DNA from: Strigamia acuminata
Lineage: Eukaryota > Arthropoda > Chilopoda > Geophilomorpha > Linotaeniidae
Assembly: GCA_949358305.1 (NCBI GenBank)
Contig: OX442314.1
Span: 44,896,581 to 44,960,580 of the forward strand
Direction: 5' to 3'
DNA length: 64,000 bases
Shown here: positions 30,284 through 40,600 of the stretch, one piece after another
Layout: each line of letters begins with the position of its first letter
Numbering within the stretch: position 1 is the first letter of the stretch
Notes under the pieces: model-generated
The model's input: the letters and a program-made list of their open reading frames with translations, nothing else
Told to the model about the DNA's origin: nothing
Databases searched by the model: none
Translations under genes and position numbers: made by a program

Positions 30284-32508
30284 TTTTTTGAACTAGTCGC
30301 ACTTGAATCAGCAGATTCGGGCTTGATCAAAGTTTTGACCATTTCTGCCAACGAGTTAGTCAGCGAAGTTTGTAACTTATTTTCAAAAGTATTTAATTTC
30401 GCATCAAGTTTAGCATCTAGTGTTGCATCCAACACTTCTTGAGTTATCCACCTATTATTTGGACGTTTAGAAGTAGGATCCACAGTCGGGGAATCCGGCG
30501 TACTTCGTTTTTGCAACTCTTCAGAGTTGAAATTTGCACGTGGTTTTAAATCTGGACATTCTCGACGCATGTGTCCTGGTTTCTTACAGTGGTAACAAAC
30601 TAATTGACCACGTCTGGTCTGATCTAATACTCCATTTATTAAATAAACAGTCTCGCACTCCTCAGGTAAATCTTCCTCACAAATATTAAGTTGTTCTTGT
30701 GAATCCAAAGTTAAAGATTTAGCATTTGTCTTCGGCTGAGGACGAGTGTCAGTTTTCCGAGGTGGGAAAACGACTGGATTGGAAATATTTTCCCTTGCTC
30801 CATTAGCTGTACGACTGTACAAGCCTTTATTTTTAGTTATAACGGTATAAATCTCTGTCAGAGGTAAATCCGCTATGCCTTGCGTATGCAAAAGCAAATC
30901 GTTAGCAGGAGTTACACTCCCGATAAAAAGACAACCAGCCCCTTTTGCATCAAGACTGTCTTGTAATATCCATAACTGGTAATATTTGTGCATAAAGTCG
31001 TAAAGACTTTCTGTTTCCAGTTGTTTCAACTTAGTTAGTTGGTTCGTCCGCTCTTGTCGAGTGGCTACAAACCGCTCTTTGAACGCCTGTTCAAATACTT
31101 CCCAAGATATGAAATCTTCTCTCCTTTCATGAAACCAACCATGCGCTTGCTCGGTTAAATAACCGGCCACGCCTTTAACAAGCATGTCATCGAGTGACAT
31201 GTTTCGCAGGAAAGCGACATTTTTTACAATATTGAGAAAGCGTTCGCTTTCTTCTGCTTTTCCGGAGAATACAGGGATATCTGGGGGCTTCAAACAGTTA
31301 GTTTGAGGGACAGTGGCGGAACTTTTTCCTGCCTGCATCAACTTGTGCATGGTAGTGGCAATAGACGCGAGGTCATCAGCCGTCATTCCAAAGCTACTGG
31401 GGGGGCGCGAATTGTCATTTGACGATCCGCCATTGTTAGGTTGACTCGAGTTATTTTGACTTGAGCCACCACTATTAGGGTTGAAATTATTCGTCCCTCT
31501 TTGATTTGACCTACCGTGGTTACCAAAGTTCGAATGGTTATTCGAATTGCCTTGGTTCCCATAATTCGGATGATTATTAGCATTACCCTGGTTGTCAAAA
31601 TTCGGACGGTTGTTCGAACTTTCTTGATTACCAAAATTCGGACGATAGTTCGAATTACCTGGCGTACCCCGATTCAAATAGTTATTTGAATTTCCTGGAG
31701 TTCCAGTAGAAGGATTATTTGGGTTATTCGAGTTCGGAGGAACTGGGTGACCCCTTTGCATGTTAGGTGCTGGACTAGAATTGTTTGCAAATCTAGAATT
31801 TGGGTCAAAACGACGGTTTGGACCTCTTGTCGCACCTGAATTTGGGTTCAAATTTCCAGCGAGATTCGGACAACTATTTGATCCGTTTAGAAAACTTGGA
31901 TTAGGGTTGACCATATTAGGCGGACCCAAATTCGCTCTGTTGAACGTATTCTCAAAGTTCTCTGGATTTGTAAATCCTCTTTGTTGGTTGCGAGCGAAGT
32001 TATTCGCTCGTAATCGTTGTTGAAAAGCACGATTAAAATCTCCTGGTGTCAAATTCGACTGATCTTGACGAGGAGGTTGTGCATTTTTATTTCTATATCT
32101 AGAAATAGGCGTCGAAGGAGTGGGACTAAAATTATTTAATCTTTGGCTGGCTGGGGAATGGGGTTGCTCCGACGTAGCACGAGGTGCGTGCACAAAATCT
32201 AATACTTCGGTCAAAGATCTAAATTGGTTTGGGTTCAAACCGTGATCCTGACAAAATAATAGACCGCCTCGGCCTAAATGAGAACCTTCAGGAATGCTTT
32301 CCTCTTCTCCAGGCGGAGTAGGTTCACGTGGAGTCCTATTCTCTCCAGATGGTCCGGCTGTTTCATTTGAAACGCCATTATGGACCGCGTGGTTTTCCAC
32401 TTCTTCAGTTCCATTAGGAACAGGTATAAACCCGGATAGATTCATTCCACCGGTCAAACAAGTTCTTTCCTTACCACGGGTGTTCATGTGATGCTGGTTA
32501 TTAGTCAT
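30280..32508 (-). CDS. gag: Element D gag, 742 aa
   Basis: Gag forms the cytoplasmic virus-like particle. The first half is dominated by Asn, Gly and Pro, with imperfect repeats such as NFGNQESSNNRPNF and NYGNQGNSNNHSNF (about 31480-31700). A capsid-like region follows (ERFLNIVKNVAFLRNMSLDD, then WFHERREDFISWEVFEQAFK), and near the C-terminus a CCHC zinc knuckle CYHCKKPGHMRREC. It ends TCA AAA AAC TAG, and this AAAAAAC is the frameshift site into pol. The ATG at 32508 is the first in frame after the leader. Confidence 0.92.
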   Translation of the reverse strand: MTNNQHHMNTRGKERTCLTGGMNLSGFIPVPNGTEEVENHAVHNGVSNETAGPSGENRTPREPTPPGEEESIPEGSHLGRGGLLFCQDHGLNPNQFRSLTEVLDFVHAPRATSEQPHSPASQRLNNFSPTPSTPISRYRNKNAQPPRQDQSNLTPGDFNRAFQQRLRANNFARNQQRGFTNPENFENTFNRANLGPPNMVNPNPSFLNGSNSCPNLAGNLNPNSGATRGPNRRFDPNSRFANNSSPAPNMQRGHPVPPNSNNPNNPSTGTPGNSNNYLNRGTPGNSNYRPNFGNQESSNNRPNFDNQGNANNHPNYGNQGNSNNHSNFGNHGRSNQRGTNNFNPNSGGSSQNNSSQPNNGGSSNDNSRPPSSFGMTADDLASIATTMHKLMQAGKSSATVPQTNCLKPPDIPVFSGKAEESERFLNIVKNVAFLRNMSLDDMLVKGVAGYLTEQAHGWFHERREDFISWEVFEQAFKERFVATRQERTNQLTKLKQLETESLYDFMHKYYQLWILQDSLDAKGAGCLFIGSVTPANDLLLHTQGIADLPLTEIYTVITKNKGLYSRTANGARENISNPVVFPPRKTDTRPQPKTNAKSLTLDSQEQLNICEEDLPEECETVYLINGVLDQTRRGQLVCYHCKKPGHMRRECPDLKPRANFNSEELQKRSTPDSPTVDPTSKRPNNRWITQEVLDATLDAKLDAKLNTFENKLQTSLTNSLAEMVKTLIKPESADSSATSSKN
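30283..30289 (-). promoter_or_regulatory. -1 ribosomal frameshift site, element D
   Basis: The heptamer A AAA AAC lies in the gag frame directly before the TAG stop. Shifting back by one base enters the open pol frame, 13 codons before the GTG at 30244. The same heptamer is in phase at the gag end of B and C. Confidence 0.8.
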
Positions 32509-33563
32509 AACTAAACTTAAAACTAAGAAAATTTCCTAAGTCTGAGAGATAACGATGAAATTGCAAACGTTCAGGAGGATCGCAAACGAAGCAGTGGTCA
32601 CACTAGTTCGGAAGGAAGTAAGGGTACTTCAATACACCTCTCTGATTGGTCAAACATCAACGCTAGTTCTCGCGAGAGTCCAATCTCGTCCGAGATTGGT
32701 GGAAATCATCAAGTTCGTGGAACCGTAATCTTGTCAGATTCCAGTGTTATGACGTAGTCACCAAACAAAATGGATACTTTTCAAAATATTTTAAAATATC
32801 ACCGTATTTATTAATAAATGAATGATCACCTTTATGGAATTTTTAAAGTTTTAAAACTTGTAATTTCAAAAGACGCGCCGATTCGTTTGAATCGACGGCT
32901 TCTCTGCACGACACGGGTTGCTAGGCAACACAACAGCGAGGATTCTTCTTCGCTAAAATTCGAATGGTATTCCATTCGTAAAATTCGATTTCAATGACTT
33001 GAGATCACGATTTTTAACCAACATTTTAATGTAGATCAAGTCTGTAAAATAAGATAAACCCACTTTGAAATAAAATATAAATTCTAATTCCTTCGAAAAG
33101 CGTCAATTTTCTTTCTAATTTATTTAGGCAAATAAATTTAGGTTTAACTTGAAGTCTCAAGCAAAATACATATAAAAGATTATTCTAAAATTAAAACAAC
33201 TGTTAAATTGATAGAATTCTTTAAGAATTCCGTTAAAAGGTCAATTTTTCAAAATTAGGCCCGACCGCGTGGTTTTGTCAGATTTGTCGACGACAAAATG
33301 ACGTTACCCGGGCGGAACTAACTTCAACAAGTCCGGGCAAGACTCCTATTCTCGGGTTGGGCCTTTAGGCCTGACCACGTGGTAGAAATTATTATTTTAT
33401 TAAAACGTATAATTTCCACGGCGGAGAATCGGAATAAAGTGAATTACACTTATTTTCTTGCGAGAAGTTCTAAAACAGAATAAAATATATTAAACACAAA
33501 TATGAATTTCGTTCGAAATTTATTTTACACACCAAAAAATTTCATTTGAAATTTTATCACCGT
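32509..33563 (-). other. Element D 5' leader, interrupted by element B
   Basis: Non-coding DNA upstream of the D gag ATG. It continues on the other side of element B at 46440-46518 up to the PBS. It contains GACCACGTGG-type motifs (33258-33267, 33371-33380) and a patch resembling the D 3' region. No ORF. Confidence 0.7.
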
Positions 33564-33567
33564 AAGC

Positions 33568-34387
33568 TGTGGTGACCCAGTTGGATAAGTGTCCCCCCAG
33601 GGCGGATGCTTGTCCTCTGAGTCACTGTGATTGAAGAGTCGTTCCCCCCCGAGTTGGCTCCACCTCCCCATGGCAGGTGTGTGCCCCGAGGGGGAGGAAG
33701 CGGCTGATGGTCAGCCCCCATTGGTTGATCGCCGGCCCTTCACCCCACTGCATAAAAGGCTGTGTTTCCCGCCTAAAGTCAGAACTTACACAAACGACAC
33801 CAAGAACACAGCAACTACCTCACCGTCAGGCCAACTTCAACTACAAGTTAGGATTGATCGAGGATCGCTGAGTAAAGTGCAAACTGTAACTCTCACGAAG
33901 TCACTTGCGAGCTATTCCTGCGAAAGCACGAGAATAGCCCTTGTGAAATCACCCAGAATAATCGCCCAGACGATTATTCGCCGAAGTAAGTGTCCGAGTG
34001 CTTTGTAGGGAACCCCAAAGTTCCTAGACGAGGCCTCTGCGACGCTAAACAAACCCTAGACAACAGGCACGGATAGAAGACTCGAAAGAGCATTCCACCG
34101 CGTCCGTGAAGACGAATCCGTGACGAATTAACGACAACTCGAGACGCCGCCTTTGTTCCGCCGACCACGCGGAATCGACGACGCCATCTTGAGAAATCCT
34201 TTGTTCGACGCTGACCACGTCGACTCTAGAATTATTACTGAGTGTATTTTAAAGGCATAAAGCCTGGTGAATAAATTACCTGTTTATTTACATACATTTG
34301 GTATTCATTTGGGTATTTACATAATTGATCACAGGTAAAGTATTACACGTTAGCGCTATTTAAACCTATACCAAGTAGGACGCGACA
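33568..34387 (+). repeat. 5' LTR of element B (820 bp)
   Basis: It runs from TGTGGTGACC to GACGCGACA. A TATA-like CATAAAAG is at 33751-33758 and AATAAA at 34270-34275. A splice-donor-like sequence GAA/GTAAGT lies at 33986 between the two and could serve as the leader donor for a spliced ORF3 message. The 125-aa ORF across the LTR is identical in the other LTR and is not a gene. Confidence 0.95.
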
Positions 34388-34389
34388 CG

Positions 34390-34407
34390 TGGGGGCCTGT
34401 CCGGGAT
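34390..34407 (+). promoter_or_regulatory. Primer binding site of element B, tRNA-Pro-like
   Basis: TGGGGGCCTGTCCGGGAT starts two bases after the LTR. Against the known tRNA-Pro site (TGGGGGCTCGTCCGGGAT) only two adjacent bases are exchanged (CT for TC). Element C has the identical site. Confidence 0.8.
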
Positions 34408-34481
34408 TTAGAAATAAATCTCAAATCTGAACTTGTGATCTCTCAATAAGATAACCCAAATCGTAGAATTACCGAAAGAAA

Positions 34482-37400
34482 ATGTCAGACAAAGACGAGC
34501 AATCCACGTCTGAAACCGAGCAGAGAATGCCCGAGAAGGGAAAAAGGACCTCCGACTACCACCTGAGATCGGATGGTCCCGTCCCTGAAATGTCCGCAAA
34601 GGCGAAAGCCCGAGCGAATAAAAGGAGAGCGAAGGCGCAGAAAGAGGAGCAAGCTGCATCGCTCGCGGCCCTAGACGGGCCAGAGCGAGAGCGGGTTCCC
34701 TTGAATATGCAACCCTTCGAGGATACCGATCCGGAAGCCATAGAAAATCGAGAAGAAATTCGCGACGTATCGCCAGGACGAGTATCGATATTGATGACCG
34801 AGGAGACGAATGAAGCTCCGAAAATAACGGTCACGGTCGGCACGAACCCATCGCCACCCACGGCTCAGACGTCCGTGGAGCAAACCCCACGAAAAAACGA
34901 CGGCGGGACCCCGATAACCCCCCGAGTTACGGCGAGTCCTGCGGTTGTTTCCTTCGAGGTATCTCACCTAATTCGGTTGACACGGCAAGCTGCCCAACTG
35001 AAAGCGATGATAAACATTCCAGTAGGAACGTCAGTCTGGGAATCGATTACTCTACTCACTGACGCTATCTGCGCGGCACAAGCCCCGACGCCGGTCGCAA
35101 GACCAGCAGCGGAGACGCCCATGCCCCAGGTAACGCCCAGTGACACCGGAGGTTTCGCGCCAGACCCCAACCGGGCACTTCACCAATCCAGAGAGAAGGC
35201 CCGCGAAGAAGCCAGACAAGAAGCGACTAATCGCCAACGAAGACTGAGCGCAGAGCGGCGAGAACTCTGGAAGGAAGAGGAAGAAAGGGAGCAACGCGAA
35301 AGAAGAACCACCGAGAGAACAGAAAAACTGGTCCAAAAAATGAGGGAGGAACGAGAAGCTAAAATTCGAAAAGAATGGAACGCCACGGTGGAAGGGCGAC
35401 ATCGAGAAGCTCAAGAGTACGAGGACCAATTTCAAGCGCTCGTAGCTCAAAGAAAAGCAGAAAAGCTACAAATGTTGCGAGAAGAAGCCATTTTACAACA
35501 CCAAAAATGGGAAGAACAACATCGCGAGAGGTTGAGAGAAGAGGAAGCCAGAAAAGAAAAGGAACAGTTCCTGAAAGAGAAAGAGGAATGGGACCGAGTC
35601 AGATGGACCGAAGAGTACAAAGCAAAGAAACAAGCCATAATAGATGAGCAAAAAAGATGGGAAGCCGAAAACTGGGAGAAAGAAACAGAAAAGTTCCAAA
35701 AAGAGTACGAACAAGGTGTCTCGGGCAGGAAGAAAAGGGAAGAAAACCCGAAACGGAAGTCAGAACCCCCAAGCGGCTCTGATACCGACACAGGAGAAGA
35801 TGCAGCAAAGCCGGCAAAAACGGCAAAAAGGGGGAAATCTCAAAAGAGAGACGGATCGGTCCCAAAAACAAAGGACCGTCACCCCTCAAAAAGATCCGAG
35901 ACGGGAGCAGCCATCGACGCGTTACTCGAAAAGAAAAACGCAAATAAAAATCGGGAACGCCCCGAGAGCGAGGAAAACAGATGGCATTCTTTTTGCGAGA
36001 ACAACGACGGAGGGGAGCCGCCGCCATCCGAAGGCTCGAAACAGAAGAAGGCTGGCGGAGAGACCCCACCGAGAGGGCCGAGGTTTCACCCCCAAGGAGA
36101 TCCCTCCGAGCCCTCCGATTCGTCGGACGACGACCATCCGAGTCGACCGTCTACAGGAAGGAGTCAAGAAGGCAGCGATGGGCACCGGTCGAACCGGCCG
36201 AATGCTTCAGACCGCTCTTCCCGGAGCTCCAACCCTCGTTCAGAGGAAGGGAACTTTCAGGACTCATCTGGCCGACATTACACGATGTCTGAGCTAGGCC
36301 GAGCCCTGCTGAACTCTTTCAGAAGAGAAGGAATCGATCTAGGCCATCCAGGCGACGAACATAATCGCGCTGGAGAGAGGGTTAAGCGCAAATATGGCGT
36401 ACGAAACGAACCAAGCAGTGAAGCCACGGGTAACATCCGCTGGCAACACTATATTCAAACGCGATTTGACGGTTCGTGGAAGGCCGGAGACCGCTTCCTG
36501 GACGAAGTAATGCGTATCAAGAAAGCGACAAAAGCCACCGTCGCCGACATGCTAACCCACGGGCTAGTGGAGCTAACTACGGGGTCAGCTCGAGAATGGT
36601 ACCAGGGACTGAAAAACCCAACCTGGGACGATTTTCTCGTCCGTTTCGATCTCCGATACGGCGAGACTCCAGACGAGATCAGTAACAAATTACGGGGTCT
36701 ACGACAAGCCCCAGGAGAAACATTAGCCGACTACGACGCCCGAGCGAAACTCCTGTTTGCAAGAGCGCCGTACGAAATAAACCCCGCTGGTTTTACGATG
36801 ATCTTTTACGGAGGATTATCGGCCCACTCGCAAAGAATTCTGCTAGACATGCGTGCACCCCGCACTGGCGATTACCAAGATGTCAGTAACTATCTTCTAA
36901 CAAACACGTTAGAAATAGAACAGCGGTATTACGCCACTCTGCCCCCGGAAGAAGCTGACGCGCACGAGAAGCGGTTGCAGACGAGCGCCGAACGCCACAA
37001 GACCTCAGAAAAATTAATGAGGCCAAGTGAATATTTGAGCGGCATAATGAGTCTCACCGAAGCATCCTTCGGACGAATGCTGACGCCTAAAGCAGGCAGT
37101 ATTCTTCCAGCCAACCCGATAGCTGCCCCAAAGAAAGCACCGGCAGCGACGGCGATGCAGGTGACCTCGACGGACTCCACCCAGATGGAGAAAGTCGAAG
37201 AGACAACACCTCTCGCCACGGCTAAAGAAGAGGAGCCAGCATCGAGCGACGAGGAAGCCCTAAATGAGCACCTCGAAAACTTATCGACGGGATGCGACGA
37301 TCAAGGTCCCTATTTGCACCATGCACACCGGGCCTTGGCAATCACACAATTCAGAGCACACGTGCAAGCAACAAAAGCGAGAGGAGCATTGGGAGGAAAA

Positions 37401-37622
37401 AGACGATTCCCGACGCCCTTCGTCCCGAAAAAACCGGGATTCACTCCCACAGGGGATAAAAGTAACATCAAATGTTACAGCTGTGGAGAATACGGCCACT
37501 ACTCGGATAAATGTGAGAAAACCGTCAAAGAAAAGGACATCATGCAAACCATGATGAAAATGATGATGGAGTTAAGAACTGATCTGGCAAAAAACTTCCA
37601 AGCGCAGGCGTCGCCGAAATAA
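34482..37622 (+). CDS. gag: Element B gag, 1046 aa
   Basis: Structural protein of the particle. The N-terminus is disordered, with the motif DYHLRSDG near residue 25 that is also in C gag (DYHLRSGG). Residues of about 233-420 are a dense Glu/Arg/Lys run expected to form a long charged helix. A Ser/Pro/Arg-rich linker follows. The capsid-like region (from about 600) contains GNIRWQHYIQTRFDGSWKAG and SAREWYQGLKNPTWDDF, shared closely with C. A CCHC knuckle CYSCGEYGHYSDKC is at about 998-1011. The protein is much longer than usual gypsy Gags because of the N-terminal extension. It ends downstream of the frameshift site. Confidence 0.95.
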   Translation: MSDKDEQSTSETEQRMPEKGKRTSDYHLRSDGPVPEMSAKAKARANKRRAKAQKEEQAASLAALDGPERERVPLNMQPFEDTDPEAIENREEIRDVSPGRVSILMTEETNEAPKITVTVGTNPSPPTAQTSVEQTPRKNDGGTPITPRVTASPAVVSFEVSHLIRLTRQAAQLKAMINIPVGTSVWESITLLTDAICAAQAPTPVARPAAETPMPQVTPSDTGGFAPDPNRALHQSREKAREEARQEATNRQRRLSAERRELWKEEEEREQRERRTTERTEKLVQKMREEREAKIRKEWNATVEGRHREAQEYEDQFQALVAQRKAEKLQMLREEAILQHQKWEEQHRERLREEEARKEKEQFLKEKEEWDRVRWTEEYKAKKQAIIDEQKRWEAENWEKETEKFQKEYEQGVSGRKKREENPKRKSEPPSGSDTDTGEDAAKPAKTAKRGKSQKRDGSVPKTKDRHPSKRSETGAAIDALLEKKNANKNRERPESEENRWHSFCENNDGGEPPPSEGSKQKKAGGETPPRGPRFHPQGDPSEPSDSSDDDHPSRPSTGRSQEGSDGHRSNRPNASDRSSRSSNPRSEEGNFQDSSGRHYTMSELGRALLNSFRREGIDLGHPGDEHNRAGERVKRKYGVRNEPSSEATGNIRWQHYIQTRFDGSWKAGDRFLDEVMRIKKATKATVADMLTHGLVELTTGSAREWYQGLKNPTWDDFLVRFDLRYGETPDEISNKLRGLRQAPGETLADYDARAKLLFARAPYEINPAGFTMIFYGGLSAHSQRILLDMRAPRTGDYQDVSNYLLTNTLEIEQRYYATLPPEEADAHEKRLQTSAERHKTSEKLMRPSEYLSGIMSLTEASFGRMLTPKAGSILPANPIAAPKKAPAATAMQVTSTDSTQMEKVEETTPLATAKEEEPASSDEEALNEHLENLSTGCDDQGPYLHHAHRALAITQFRAHVQATKARGALGGKRRFPTPFVPKKPGFTPTGDKSNIKCYSCGEYGHYSDKCEKTVKEKDIMQTMMKMMMELRTDLAKNFQAQASPK
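37589..37595 (+). promoter_or_regulatory. -1 ribosomal frameshift site, element B
   Basis: In the gag frame GCA AAA AAC contains the slippery heptamer A AAA AAC, eight codons before the gag stop. The -1 frame is open from here into pol, so no separate pol start codon is needed. A stimulatory downstream structure was not demonstrated. Confidence 0.82.
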
Positions 37623-40600
37623 ATTCAGCTTCGTCTGCGCCAGCCGCGGAAATTAAAAAGAAGAAATATCACACTGGACCCGCAGGTCATGCCTTGGCAG
37701 AGGCACAGATCAAAGACCGCATACAGATCGTTCCGAAGAAGGAGGAAAAAGTGACGTTAACGAGTATGCAAGTGAGAACGAAACCGGAGGTCGACATGGA
37801 TTGGACGGACCTTCCGTTCAATCTGGAGGTTGAGCCCCAGACATTACGCGTATTTCACTGCAATGTCACGAAAGCACATTGCGAAACTCTGTGTATGCTG
37901 CCAGTGGAGATAGAAAACCAAAAATTGTTCGGTCTACTGGATTCAGGAGCGGATCGTTCATTCATATCCGAAGATATAGTAAAAGACTTGGATATTGGAA
38001 AGAAGGTGGCACAAGTGAACGCGAACGTAGAATTGCTCACCGCCAACGGCTACGTCAAGCCGAAGGGCGTAGTTCGCATCATGATCGACTGGACGGGGGG
38101 GAACCTGTCCCACCCCTTCATAGTCTTGCCATCCCACGACAAAGTATTCCTCCTAGGGATGGACATCATGGCGAAACTGAAAATTCAGCCAAACCCGATA
38201 ACCCGTTCATGGAACTGGATAAGTCCCGAGGGAGAACGGTCAGTCCCCGTAGTTCCCCAAAAATTACTGGACGAAGCCAAGGACAAAGAGGAATACGGAA
38301 GAGGATTGCGAAAATTCGTCCAAGATTACGATTTCGCAGCCTTCACTCTGGAATTACAGAGGAGTAACGTCGTGGACACCCTGGTCGAGGAGGCAGCACT
38401 GCGTGTTAACGAGGCATCGCTACTAAGGCGAGTGCTTCGAAAGCATGAAAGAATTCTGACCAAGACACCTGGTCGAACGACGGAAGCAACACACGAAATA
38501 GTCTTAACCACAGACAAGCCGATTCGAGTGCCTTACAAGGGGATGAACCCCCAGAAAAGAGACATCGTGACGCAAATGTGCCAAGACATGCTCGACAAGG
38601 GCATAGTAACGCAAGCCCTGGGCGAATACGCCATGCGGATCGTCCTGGTGATGCGTCCAGGCTCGGAACCTCGACTATGCATTGATTATCGCCCCCTGAA
38701 CGCGATAACGGTTATAGACCCGATTCAGATGCCGTCTATAGACTCGATCCTCCGGGAACTGAGCCCGTTCAAGTGGGTAACCACCATGGACCTGTCAAAG
38801 GGGTATTGGCAAGTGGAGCTAAAACCCGAAGACAAACTGAAAACGGCTTTCTACTCCCCGATAGGAAGACTAATGTTCAACGTGATGCCGTTCGGGCTTG
38901 TAAACGCCCCGAGCACGTTCCAGAAACTGATCGAAAGCGTGTTGGGAGATATGCTGCACGACTTCGTGTGGGCGTATCTCGACGACATCATAATAACGTC
39001 GGACACATTCGAAGAACATATAGACCACATCGATAGAGTGGTCTCTCGCCTAGCCAAGGCAGGACTCCACATCCATCCAGGGAAGAGCAAGTTTTGCAGG
39101 AAAGAGCTTGCCTTCCTAGGATATCGAATAGGAGTCGAGGGAATCGCGATTGACCCCGAAAAAGTCAAAGCAATAAACGGATTCCCCGCCCCCGAAGATA
39201 TAAAAGGTGTCCAGAGATTCATGGGCATGGTCAATTTCTTCGGCCGACTACTCTCTGGTCTGGCTGAAGTGGCCGCGCCTATAACGGATCTCTTACGAAC
39301 GGATAAAGAGTTTGAGTGGACGGTCCAGTGCGAGGCCGCATTTAGCACTATCAAGCAAATGCTGGCTGACGTCGAAAAGATGCCATTGCCGGACCTAAAC
39401 CGACCGTTCGTGTTGCACACCGACGCGAGTAAAATCGGACTGGGTGCAGCCCTTCTGCAGACCCACGTGTACAACGGAATCTCGCAAGAAGTACCCTGTA
39501 TGTTTATAAGCAGAAAAATACAGGGCGCGGAGAAAAATTATACGGCAACGGAACTAGAATGCCTAGCCGTAATTTGGGCAGTTCGGAAATTTCGCGACTA
39601 TCTGGAGTACACGAACTTCGAGGTTCAGACAGATCACCAGGCACTAAGCTGGTTGATGAAGCTCAAGGAACCCTCCGGCCGACTCGCACGATGGCAACTG
39701 GAGTTAATGGCGTGCGATATAACAATTACGTACCGCCCCGGGAAGTACAATCATGTGGCCGACGCCCTCTCGAGAGCCCCAGCCTCTGACCCCCAGGGAC
39801 CAGACGACGACGGCGAGGACGACACCCACCTCTTGTACTGCCCGACTCCACGGAGAATATGGCGTTTGCGAAAGGCGAACGAGCTACCAGTGATGGAGCC
39901 TGAAGATAGAACGTTTTGTGGTTTTTGGACTCGAACATACCAGCCAGCTGGGACAAACAATTCAACATCCGAAATTCAATCTCCGCCCCCCGGAGAAACC
40001 CACAAAACACTACTACGCGCCTTCACAGCAAAAATTGAAGAAAAAACACAATACGCTCCACCCACGAGACGTGAGTTCGTCGAACACCAGGCAGCAGACA
40101 CAAAATGTCAAATTATAACGCAATATTTGCTGAACGGCGAATTTCCGGAAGGGATGACAAACCCACACCGCCGGAAACAGTTCGTCAAAGAAGCAACAAG
40201 CTACCTCATAGATGATGAACTCCTGGTGAAATACCACCCGACGTTTCAAGATGACCTCAGCGGAGCGGGAAACTCGGTTAAAGTGGTCGTGCCGGCATCG
40301 CTGCACACCCGACTGTTGTGGCTGATGCACGGACACCCGCTCGCCAGCCATTCTGGCGTGGCGAGGACCCTTTATCGAGTAAAACAACTTTTCTTCTGGC
40401 CGGGCGCGCGGCAAAAGATAACGAAATTTATCCGACACTGCCCCCGGTGCCAAGCGTGCAGACCGCGAGATAAAGTGGCCAGAAACGCCATGTCTCTCGG
40501 ACCCTACGCACCGTTTGACTGCTTAAGCATAGACTTGATGGGCCCCAAGCCCACAACGGGAAACAAGAACATGTATATTCTCGTAATTATGGACGTGGCC

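Noticed and set aside
33631-34008. 125-aa ORF, identical at 45679-46056
   Set aside because: It lies entirely in the B LTR; its repetition reflects the two LTR copies, not a gene.
35644-36297. 217-aa ORF overlapping B gag in another frame
   Set aside because: The region is low-complexity Arg/Lys/Glu-rich gag sequence in which alternative frames stay open; C gag has no matching frame.
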